Of a DNA stretch of 6,471 nt, positions 1-5,960 are shown piece by piece. This DNA comes from Sphingobacteriia bacterium (GTDB taxonomy: Bacteria > Bacteroidota > Bacteroidia > UBA7662): NCBI GenBank assembly GCA_009926245.1, contig RFPG01000078.1, positions 1 to 6,471 of the forward strand, in the 5' to 3' direction. The first letter of the stretch is position 1. Each line of letters begins with the position of its first letter. Under the pieces are notes generated by a model. That model saw only the letters and a program-made list of their open reading frames with translations, was not told the DNA's origin and did not search any database. Both the position numbers and the translations under genes were made by a program.

Positions 1-2
1 TC

Positions 3-1529
3 CTGGCCGGTTACGGACTGTACCCCCAGGGTTCCCTGCGGGATACGATGCTGGCCCATTACCTGCTGGACCCAGATGGCAAACATGGTTTGGATATGTT
101 ATCCGAACAATACCTGCATTACCGGCCCATTCCCATCGAAGATTTAATCGGAATCAAAGAAACCAAGGGTCACAAAACACCTCAAAAAAACATGCGGGAT
201 GTTCCCAACGAGGTGCTTGCCGTTTATGCCGCCGAAGACGCCGATATCACCCGCTTGTTGTATGCGGTTTTGGAGCCCGAAATCGAAAAGTTAGGGCAAA
301 AAGATTTGTTTGTTGACGTGGACTGCCGGTTGGTCCCTGTCCTCGCTGCGATGGAGCGGGAAGGTATTCGGTTGGATACCCAAGTCCTACGGGAATTTTC
401 GGCCTCGCTGGAAGCGGATCTGCAACGCCTCGAAAAATCCATCCATCAACTCGCTGGCCAGCCCTTTAACATTGCCTCCCCCAAACAGCTGGGCGATATT
501 CTTTTCGAAAAACTACGCCTGGATCCCAAAGCCAAGAAAACCAAAACCGGTCAATACAAAACCGACGAAGAAGTGCTCAGCGCTTTGGAATTTCAATCCC
601 CCATCGTGGCCCAGGTGCTGGAATACCGCGAAGCCCTCAAGCTACGCTCGACCTACGCCGAAGCCCTGCCCGAATTGATTCGGCCCTGGAGCGGACGGAT
701 TCATACGTCGTATCATCAGCATGTGACGGCCACCGGTCGCCTCAGCAGCCAAAACCCCAACCTACAAAACATTCCCATCCGAACCCCCAAAGGCCGTGAA
801 ATTCGCAAAGCCTTTGTGGCCAGGGAAGAGGAAGGTTGGGTTTTGTTATCGGCGGATTATTCTCAAATCGAATTGCGCCTCATGGCCCATATGAGCCGCG
901 ATCCCCAAATGCTGGAGGATTTTGGGTCGGGCTTGGATATTCATGCCGCGACCGCGGCCCGAGTGTACCGCATCCCTCCTGATCGGGTGACCCCTGATAT
1001 GCGTCGCAAAGCCAAAATGGTCAATTTTGGGATCATCTACGGAATTTCCGCCTTTGGGTTGAGCCAGCGCTTGGGGGTGGGTCGGGGCGAAGCGGCCGAC
1101 CTGATCAAACAATACTTTGGGATTTACCCCGGTGTACAGGCCTATATGCAGGAATGTGTTGCGGAAGCTCGTTCCAAAGGGTATGCCGAGACGCTGATGG
1201 GTCGGCGTCGTTACCTACGCGATTTGCAATCCAACAACGCAGCCGTACGGGCCTTTGCGGAACGCAACGCAATCAATGCGCCGATTCAAGGATCGGCCGC
1301 CGATCTCATCAAGGTGGCGATGATCCGATTGGACCAAGGTCTTCGCGACCAAGGCCTTCAATCCAAATTGTTGTTACAGGTTCACGACGAATTGGTGCTG
1401 GACCAGGCCCCCGGCGAAGAAGCCGTCCTGGCCGATTTGGTCCGCCGCGAAATGACCGGCGCCGCCCAGCTCCTCGTCCCCTTGGTCGTGGACCTGGGCC
1501 GTGGTCCCGATTGGCTCAGCGCGCATTGA
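3..1529 (+). CDS. polA: DNA polymerase I, C-terminal part (3'-5' exonuclease remnant and polymerase domain), 5' truncated by window edge
   Basis: This is the last 508 residues of a family A DNA polymerase, which fills gaps and removes primers during replication and repair. The reading frame is open to the left edge, so the ATG at 48 is internal. The 5' nuclease domain and the first exonuclease motifs lie outside the window. The exonuclease III motif YAAEDAD is at 225-245, with the metal-binding Asp (E. coli D501 equivalent) at 237-239. All polymerase motifs are visible. Motif A is DYSQIELR, with its Asp at 855-857 and Glu at 870-872. Motif B is RRKAKMVNFGIIYG, with Lys at 1014-1016, Phe at 1026-1028 and Tyr at 1038-1040, equivalent to E. 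coli K758, F762 and Y766. Motif C is VHDE at 1380-1391. Phe at the 762 position is the usual residue that disfavours dideoxynucleotides. It ends in TGA, and the next gene starts 19 bases later on the same strand. Nothing looks degraded, so I expect an intact housekeeping enzyme. Confidence 0.97.
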   Translation: MAGYGLYPQGSLRDTMLAHYLLDPDGKHGLDMLSEQYLHYRPIPIEDLIGIKETKGHKTPQKNMRDVPNEVLAVYAAEDADITRLLYAVLEPEIEKLGQKDLFVDVDCRLVPVLAAMEREGIRLDTQVLREFSASLEADLQRLEKSIHQLAGQPFNIASPKQLGDILFEKLRLDPKAKKTKTGQYKTDEEVLSALEFQSPIVAQVLEYREALKLRSTYAEALPELIRPWSGRIHTSYHQHVTATGRLSSQNPNLQNIPIRTPKGREIRKAFVAREEEGWVLLSADYSQIELRLMAHMSRDPQMLEDFGSGLDIHAATAARVYRIPPDRVTPDMRRKAKMVNFGIIYGISAFGLSQRLGVGRGEAADLIKQYFGIYPGVQAYMQECVAEARSKGYAETLMGRRRYLRDLQSNNAAVRAFAERNAINAPIQGSAADLIKVAMIRLDQGLRDQGLQSKLLLQVHDELVLDQAPGEEAVLADLVRREMTGAAQLLVPLVVDLGRGPDWLSAH

Positions 1530-1536
1530 GTCGGTT

Positions 1537-1544
1537 TATTTTTG
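1537..1544 (+). promoter_or_regulatory. Possible Bacteroidota -7 box (TAnnTTTG) just before the remB-like gene
   Basis: The eight bases TATTTTTG match the Bacteroidota -7 consensus TAnnTTTG and end four bases before the ATG at 1549. A TTG that could serve as the -33 element is at 1511-1513, with 23 bases between, at the long end of the usual spacing. If the box is used, transcription would start at or next to the ATG. The gene may instead be read through from polA, only 19 bases upstream. The match could be chance in a T-rich stretch. Confidence 0.35.
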
Positions 1545-1548
1545 GGGG

Positions 1549-3324
1549 ATGCACTACGCGAAAAAGGTTTTGTTAAGAAGGGTGGCCTTGCCCGTTTTTT
1601 TGTTCACGGTCCTTCTATTCGGTTGGGGGGGCGCCAGTTTGGGCGCGCAAACGAACCTGGCCATCGCGGACGATCCGACCATGCCCTCCGATTCCCTGCT
1701 CCGCGCCCAGGGCATCCAAGGACCTCTGCCTATGCCCCTGCAGGCCGAAATGGAGGCCGCTCATTGGCCCACCATCCTCGATCCCGATAATTCCTTCCAC
1801 TCGGCCATCAAACCCTGGGTCTTCGTCGGTGCAAGGCCGGGAACACGAAACGCGACCGACGACGGTGCACGGCACGTCAAGGGCAACGAAACACGGCCAA
1901 CTCGAAGCATCGCCTCCTACCTCCGCTCATGGTACCGCGGGCGGTCCGCCGTCCAATACGAGGGGGATTCCCTGGATTGGAGCCTGCGCCTGGATCCCCT
2001 CGTTGAATTTGAAGTAGGCCGAGAAGAAAAAGAAACCTGGACCAATATCCGAGGCGTGCGATTGCAGGGCCATGCCGGATCCACCTTTGCCTTTCGGTCG
2101 AGTCTCTGGCTGCACAACGGAATTTATCCCTCCTTTACGGACGCATGGATTCGCCAATACGGCGTCGTGCCCGGTCGGATGCAGGCCCGACTCATCGGCA
2201 CCCAAGATGTTTGGGATTATTACATGGCGACCTCGCACCTAGCCTGGTCCCCGAACCGCCGCTTGGTCTTGATGTTTGGACATGAACGGAATTTTATCGG
2301 TTACGGGTATCGTTCGATGTTATGGTCCGACTTCTCCTCCCCTTATACTCACCTCAAAGCCTCGTACACCTTGGGGCCCATGCAGTACACCTATACCTTG
2401 GGCAAGCATACCGATTTGCGGGCCCCTCGTATTTCGGGCCTGGGAGGAGCGGCGGCCTCCGGGGACAAAGCCTACGCGCAGAAATACAGCGTAAACGGTT
2501 TGTTGGACTGGAATTTGGGTCGTCGTTGGCAGGTAGGCCTTTACCATGCCGTTGTTTGGGCCGCCCAGGACACCCTGGGTCGCCGAGGTATCGAATTGGA
2601 ATACCTCAACCCCTTTGTTTTTTTGCGGCCGATTGAATTTGGGCTGGGTTCTTTTGGGAACGCTTTGATGGGCCTGAATATCGGCTACAAAATCAATGCC
2701 CAACAACAAGCTTACGGTCAATTCCTCATCGACGAAATCCACGTCGCCAAACTTCTGGCCCAGAACGGCTCGTGGGTCAACAAATACGCTTGGCAAGTGG
2801 GATGGAAATCGGCCGACTTGGGAGGAATTCGGGGATTGCGTTTGTTGTTGGAACATAACGGCGCCCGACCCTATACCTACAGCCATTGGAATTCTGTTAC
2901 CAGCTATACCCATCTCAACCAACCCTTTGCCCATCCTGCCGGAGCGAATTTTGTGGAATTCCTGGGGCGCGGTTCTTTGTTACGAGGCCGTTGGTTTCAT
3001 AACCTCCAGGCCTCCCTCCTGCGGACCGGCTTGGATTCCAACAACCGGGTATCGGTCGGCCGCGATCCTTTGATTTCGTATATCAACCGACCTGCTGATT
3101 TGGGCCTGCCCATAGGGACCGGCATCCCCCTACGGACCCTTCAGGTTTCCTGGCAAAGCGGTTGGGTTCTGCACGCGCCCAGCAACCTCCGCCTCGAAAT
3201 GGGTCTGGTTTGGCGGAACCAAAAAAGTTCGGGGCCGGCCTCTAACCCATCCCTGGACCGTAACAACCTTTGGTTTACGGTCGGCCTTCGCAGCCGCCTC
3301 GATGCCTTGTACCAAGACTTTTAG
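1549..3324 (+). CDS. RemB-like / Wzi-family outer-membrane beta-barrel protein
   Basis: The 591-residue product appears to be an exported outer-membrane protein. Residues 1-33 look like a signal peptide: basic residues KK and RR, a hydrophobic stretch at about 12-25, and a probable cut after SLGA. The rest alternates polar and aromatic residues as in a beta-barrel and ends in YQDF, with the C-terminal Phe typical of barrel proteins. Blocks I recognise from Bacteroidota proteins annotated as gliding motility protein RemB or capsule assembly Wzi family are GHERNFIGYGYRSMLWSDF near 244-262, EYLNPFVFLRPIEF near 351, and PYTYSH...HLNQPFAHPAGANF near 441-468. RemB has been linked to gliding in Flavobacterium, and Wzi anchors capsule to the cell surface; the exact role here is inference. 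I chose ATG 1549 because it gives a clean signal peptide. A GTG at 1501 in the same frame would overlap polA and put extra residues before the signal. The GGGGG touching the ATG is too close for a Shine-Dalgarno site. The sugar-nucleotide genes converging on it suit a surface-glycan theme. Confidence 0.85.
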   Translation: MHYAKKVLLRRVALPVFLFTVLLFGWGGASLGAQTNLAIADDPTMPSDSLLRAQGIQGPLPMPLQAEMEAAHWPTILDPDNSFHSAIKPWVFVGARPGTRNATDDGARHVKGNETRPTRSIASYLRSWYRGRSAVQYEGDSLDWSLRLDPLVEFEVGREEKETWTNIRGVRLQGHAGSTFAFRSSLWLHNGIYPSFTDAWIRQYGVVPGRMQARLIGTQDVWDYYMATSHLAWSPNRRLVLMFGHERNFIGYGYRSMLWSDFSSPYTHLKASYTLGPMQYTYTLGKHTDLRAPRISGLGGAAASGDKAYAQKYSVNGLLDWNLGRRWQVGLYHAVVWAAQDTLGRRGIELEYLNPFVFLRPIEFGLGSFGNALMGLNIGYKINAQQQAYGQFLIDEIHVAKLLAQNGSWVNKYAWQVGWKSADLGGIRGLRLLLEHNGARPYTYSHWNSVTSYTHLNQPFAHPAGANFVEFLGRGSLLRGRWFHNLQASLLRTGLDSNNRVSVGRDPLISYINRPADLGLPIGTGIPLRTLQVSWQSGWVLHAPSNLRLEMGLVWRNQKSSGPASNPSLDRNNLWFTVGLRSRLDALYQDF

Positions 3325-3348
3325 GTCCAACAGCAAACCCCAAGGCAC

Positions 3349-3372
3349 AAAAAAAGCCGGACAAAGCCGGCT
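3349..3372 (-). terminator. Rho-independent terminator of the minus-strand operon
   Basis: Read on the minus strand, AGCCGG (3372-3367) pairs perfectly with CCGGCT (3360-3355) around the six-base loop CTTTGT, and a run of seven T (3355-3349) follows, its first T also closing the stem. It lies about 36 bases past the stop of the dehydrogenase gene and would end that transcript. On the plus strand the hairpin has no T-run after it, so it should not stop transcription coming from polA and the remB-like gene. Confidence 0.8.
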
Positions 3373-3407
3373 ACAATTGGAAAACAAAAAGTAGGTTAAT
3401 CTAATTC

Positions 3408-4430
3408 CTAGATCCCTGCCGAAGCAAAGACCTTGGTGGGCAATTCAGGCAGGCTTTCGTCCATGGGGCGGTCCAAATGCTCCATGGTGCCGGGTCCGCG
3501 TTTGGCCCCCTGGTAAATCTGCTCAATCAGTTGGACGATTTTTGCGGCCTCCGACAAGCCCACCAAATCCGTGGGGGTTGACAGGTGGTCCGTGGAAGAA
3601 GGCTTTGCGCCCTTGCTTAGGGTGGACAGGACCTGCCTCCACAAAGCCAAACGATGATCATCCGGACCGGTGGTCGGCAGAATCGGGGCTTTGTCCCGCC
3701 CCTGCACCTTGTACCAATAAAACTGGTTCATGTATTGGCCGCTGATGCGAACGGCCCCTTTGGAGCCCAGCACCGTGATCGACTGGTCCAGGTTGCCGCC
3801 AAAAGCCGAGGTGCTGTAAACCATGGTTCCCAATGCAGAACCTCCCACCTCAAAGGTGATACGCCCCCCGTCGTCCAAGCGGTGCAATTCCTGGTGGGTG
3901 CGGTTGTGGATGTCCGCTTGAATCCTGGTCCACGGTCCCAAGATCCAATGCACCGCATCGATGACATGGGAGAATTGGGTGTACAGGGTCCCACCGTCCA
4001 GTTGAGGATCCCCTTGCCAACCCCCGGGACGGTAATACGACGCATCCCGATTCCAGTAACATTGAATATCGACTTGGAAAATTTCTCCCAATTCACCCCC
4101 GTCCACGAGTTCTTTGAGATGCACCAGGGTGGGATTCAAGCGGGCCTGCATCATCACCCAGGATGGCAATCCCAACGAAGCGGCCCGGTCCACCAAATCG
4201 ATGGCCTGACGACTGCGCAAGCAAAGGGGCTTTTCGACCAAGGCCGGCATACGCATATCCATCGCATAGCCCAAATGGGTGGGATGCCAACCGTTGGGGC
4301 TGGCAATCATCATCAAATCCGCCGAGTTTCCGGAGCGAACCGAGCCGTTGAGTCGCCCAAGCAAACGGGCATGCTGCTGACCCATCCGCCCAAATCCTAC
4401 CAACAATACTTTAACCGGGCGACTACTCAA
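3408..4430 (-). CDS. Gfo/Idh/MocA-family nucleotide-sugar dehydrogenase, WlbA-like, with a shortened Rossmann domain
   Basis: This 340-residue protein resembles WlbA/WbpB-type enzymes, which oxidise the 3-position of UDP-N-acetylglucosaminuronate with NAD for O-antigen sugars; the substrate here is inferred. Visible motifs are the dinucleotide loop GFGRMG at 12-17, SPNGWHP at 44-50, EKPL at 66-69 (the conserved lysine is K67), MQARLN at 94-99, and DGG at 145-147 followed by QFSHVID at 152-158, which carries the conserved His and Asp. LDQSITVLGSKGAVRISG matches the C-terminal sheet domain. GFGRMG and EKP are only about 55 residues apart, while family members usually have 83-90, so the second strand and nearby helices of the NAD fold are missing; the gap falls at residues 29-36. 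About 27 residues of Pro- and acid-containing tail follow the usual end. The start is TTG at 4430, overlapping the toxin gene stop by 8 bases, and the next in-frame ATG lies inside the NAD motif. A terminator follows. Activity is uncertain. Confidence 0.88.
   Translation of the reverse strand: MSSRPVKVLLVGFGRMGQQHARLLGRLNGSVRSGNSADLMMIASPNGWHPTHLGYAMDMRMPALVEKPLCLRSRQAIDLVDRAASLGLPSWVMMQARLNPTLVHLKELVDGGELGEIFQVDIQCYWNRDASYYRPGGWQGDPQLDGGTLYTQFSHVIDAVHWILGPWTRIQADIHNRTHQELHRLDDGGRITFEVGGSALGTMVYSTSAFGGNLDQSITVLGSKGAVRISGQYMNQFYWYKVQGRDKAPILPTTGPDDHRLALWRQVLSTLSKGAKPSSTDHLSTPTDLVGLSEAAKIVQLIEQIYQGAKRGPGTMEHLDRPMDESLPELPTKVFASAGI
4423..4430 (-). other. 8-base overlap of the abiEii stop and the TTG start of the dehydrogenase gene
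   Basis: The minus strand reads GTTGAGTAG here. GTT GAG TAG ends the toxin gene, while TTG AGT AG begins the dehydrogenase in the shifted frame. Such an overlap usually means translational coupling. TTG is the only start codon available before the NAD-binding loop apart from another TTG a few codons inside, so the dehydrogenase seems to depend on ribosomes finishing the toxin gene. Confidence 0.6.
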
Positions 4431-5277
4431 CGGGTTCGATTTTTTGAATCAGTTGTTTGAAATAATCGGCGGACCAAATTTGAAAACGAGAGGGGTCTTT
4501 CACAAAACGAATGACATCTTCGATCACGCGATCCATTGCCAACGTATCCGCCTTGCGCATCAAAAGATCTCGAATTTCGTCCATGCTCATGCTTGAAGAA
4601 CCCCAATCGCCGCTCTTGAGGGCGCGGTGACCCACTTGTTGTGTTTGTAATTTAACATTTCTTTGAACAAACCATTCCAAATCATACCAATCCCTTCCTT
4701 TGACCCTTGATCCCCAATCCCTGAAAAGCAAGGCATGAACTTTGCCCGCAAACAAATGAGGCTTGGTAAGGCAACGTATATAAAGCGAATAGGGTCGTAA
4801 CAACAACATTTGCTCGGTTAACAAATCCGTTGGAGGCTCCTTATCCACTTCGATCTTGATCTTGATGCTTGGCAAGGGACCGGTTAAAGAATGTTGAATA
4901 TTTCTTTGAAGCAAAATTTCGCCAAGCAGGGTATCGCTTTTGAGAAAAGCAGAATCCACTTTGGACCTTTTGGACTTGGCCTTGATTTGAACAGCGACTG
5001 TTAAGCCTAGGCTATCAAACTCATGCTGAACCGCATCCATATAGGGGGCAAGGTCAAAATCCGACTGCTCCGTCATCAGGGTAAAATCCAAGTCTTCGGA
5101 GAAACGATCCAATCCATGAAAAATCCTCAACGCTGTCCCCCCATAAAAAGCGGCCTGCTCAAAAAATTTTCCTCGATGCAAGCCCGATAAGGCTACCGAT
5201 TGCATCAGTTCACGGAGCGCTTGCTCTGTTTCGTTGCGGGTGGTCGGCTGATAGGAATCCAGCCATTCTTGGATCAT
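4423..5277 (-). CDS. abiEii: AbiEii/AbiGii-type nucleotidyltransferase toxin of a type IV toxin-antitoxin system
   Basis: The 284-residue product belongs to the DNA polymerase beta-like nucleotidyltransferase toxins of AbiE abortive-infection systems. In this family AbiEii binds nucleotide triphosphate and arrests growth, and the mycobacterial MenT relatives add nucleotides to tRNA acceptor ends. All hallmarks are present: GGTALR at 46-51; SEDLDF at 60-65 with the metal-binding Asp pair D62 and D64; KIKIEVD at 139-145 with the third acidic residue D145; AGKVHALLFR at 177-186; and KGRDWYDLEW at 193-202. Length and motif order match complete Bacteroidota homologs, so it is probably functional. 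I chose ATG 5277 because it forms an ATGA overlap with the antitoxin stop and because homologs begin close to this point. The longer frame up to 5331 would add 18 residues inside the antitoxin gene. Hand counts give about 43% and 37% G+C at 4741-4800 and 4861-4920, against 63-67% in sampled flanking sugar genes, hinting at transfer. Confidence 0.93.
   Translation of the reverse strand: MIQEWLDSYQPTTRNETEQALRELMQSVALSGLHRGKFFEQAAFYGGTALRIFHGLDRFSEDLDFTLMTEQSDFDLAPYMDAVQHEFDSLGLTVAVQIKAKSKRSKVDSAFLKSDTLLGEILLQRNIQHSLTGPLPSIKIKIEVDKEPPTDLLTEQMLLLRPYSLYIRCLTKPHLFAGKVHALLFRDWGSRVKGRDWYDLEWFVQRNVKLQTQQVGHRALKSGDWGSSSMSMDEIRDLLMRKADTLAMDRVIEDVIRFVKDPSRFQIWSADYFKQLIQKIEPVE
5274..5277 (-). other. ATGA start/stop overlap between abiEi and abiEii
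   Basis: On the minus strand the TGA stop of the antitoxin gene (5276-5274) shares bases with the ATG start of the toxin gene (5277-5275). This four-base overlap is the classic arrangement for coupling toxin production to antitoxin translation, and it fixes the toxin start. Confidence 0.85.
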
Positions 5278-5912
5278 AATCGTTGAAGAGCAGAGACCAT
5301 GACCTGCAGGCTTTGGGGTTTGGGGGCCCAAGGAATCCAGCTTTGGATGCGGGGGATATCCAAGGTCTTGAGTTCGGTTTCGTCAATTCTCAAATCCTCC
5401 ATAAGGTAAGCCTGGGCGGCTCGGATGGAACGGAGCCTTAATCCAACCGTGGTCACCACCAGGTCACAAAGCGCCTTGTCGGGTGTAGCCACCATCGCAT
5501 TCCGTTGCTCCAAGAGCTCCACCGTCGTTGTTCCAAGCGATGCGTAGGGGCTAGGAAGGTGATGGTAGCTGAAGCGTCCCAAAGGGGTATGGAAGGTATG
5601 CGGTTTGCCTGCCGTCATCGATACGGTCTCTACCACTTGCTCCGGGATAAAGCCCCAAAAGGAGAGCGCCGATTCCATCGAAACATAGGAGGGTCCGTAG
5701 AGATGATTGGCCACCAGAAAGGGTTCCGGTCGATGACCGCTGAGCGCAGGCCCCACGGTATAGAGCCCACGACGAAGCTGCAATAAATAACCTTGATGCA
5801 CCCATTCGCCCACCTTGTCCAGAGGCCTCTTGTAGTCTTTCAACAAATCCTTGAGCAAGGATGAGTCCAAAGGCATGGTCGCATAGCGACTCAAGTTCAA
5901 TAAGGGGTTCAC
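5274..5912 (-). CDS. abiEi: AbiEi-family antitoxin / transcriptional autorepressor
   Basis: The product (212 residues from GTG 5912) is the antitoxin partner of the downstream nucleotidyltransferase. AbiEi proteins have an N-terminal winged helix that represses their own operon by binding inverted repeats, and a C-terminal domain needed to neutralise the toxin without a stable complex (type IV). Here residues 17-55 fit the winged helix, with YKRPLDKVGEWVHQGYL and then LRRGLYTVGP as the wing. The C-terminal domain shows LYGPSYVSMESALSFWGFIPE at about 71-91, TPLGRFSY at 108-115 and ATPDKALCD at 141-149. These match antitoxins of Bacteroidota AbiE pairs along the whole length. The start is uncertain. 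GTG 5912 is the longest possible, because a TGA lies two codons upstream, and it sits four bases after a TAnnTTTG box. ATG 5876 would give 200 residues and a leader of roughly 36 bases. An inverted repeat lies upstream. Confidence 0.9.
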   Translation of the reverse strand: MNPLLNLSRYATMPLDSSLLKDLLKDYKRPLDKVGEWVHQGYLLQLRRGLYTVGPALSGHRPEPFLVANHLYGPSYVSMESALSFWGFIPEQVVETVSMTAGKPHTFHTPLGRFSYHHLPSPYASLGTTTVELLEQRNAMVATPDKALCDLVVTTVGLRLRSIRAAQAYLMEDLRIDETELKTLDIPRIQSWIPWAPKPQSLQVMVSALQRL

Positions 5913-5916
5913 CTGT

Positions 5917-5924
5917 CAAATATA
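5917..5924 (-). promoter_or_regulatory. Probable -7 promoter element for the abiE cassette
   Basis: The minus strand reads TATATTTG, a full match to the Bacteroidota -7 consensus TAnnTTTG, four bases before the GTG at 5912. A weak -33 candidate, TTC, lies about 23 bases upstream, inside the inverted repeat at 5931-5953. The expected transcript start is at about 5911-5913, giving either a leaderless message from GTG 5912 or a short leader before ATG 5876. It would give the cassette transcription independent of the fucose synthase gene. Confidence 0.6.
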
Positions 5925-5930
5925 CCGCAT

Positions 5931-5953
5931 TAATTCGGTAATTATCCGAATTA
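5931..5953. promoter_or_regulatory. Inverted repeat, candidate AbiEi operator
   Basis: TAATTCGG (5931-5938) and CCGAATTA (5946-5953) are perfect 8-base inverted arms around the seven-base AT spacer TAATTAT. The repeat sits upstream of the antitoxin gene, over the spacer and -33 region of the predicted promoter, where a bound repressor would block RNA polymerase. AbiEi antitoxins are known to bind inverted repeats in their own promoters, so autoregulation is the likely use. A terminator for the fucose synthase gene is less likely, because no T-run follows on the minus strand. Confidence 0.65.
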
Positions 5954-5960
5954 TATGGGA

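Noticed and set aside
1544..1548. GGGGG as a ribosome binding site for the remB-like gene
   Set aside because: It touches the ATG, so the spacing is too short to work as a Shine-Dalgarno sequence.
1501..1548. GTG at 1501 as the start of the remB-like protein
   Set aside because: It would overlap polA by 29 bases and place 16 extra residues before an otherwise clean signal peptide.
2320..2934. Open frame of 204 codons on the minus strand inside the remB-like gene
   Set aside because: It is antisense to a well-supported outer-membrane protein and has no recognisable motifs or start signals.
3654..4460. Open frame of 268 codons on the plus strand across the dehydrogenase gene
   Set aside because: It lies antisense to a gene with clear Gfo/Idh/MocA motifs, and its translation resembles no family I recognise. 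It is a by-product of G+C-rich codons on the other strand.
5278..5331. Longer N-terminus of the toxin from the start at 5331
   Set aside because: The added 18 residues overlap the antitoxin gene and do not look like the family, while ATG 5277 makes a typical ATGA overlap.
5950..5955. TATAAT on the minus strand, like a sigma-70 -10 box
   Set aside because: It overlaps the inverted repeat and has no matching -35 (CCCAAA at the right distance). The TATATTTG box fits a Bacteroidota promoter better.
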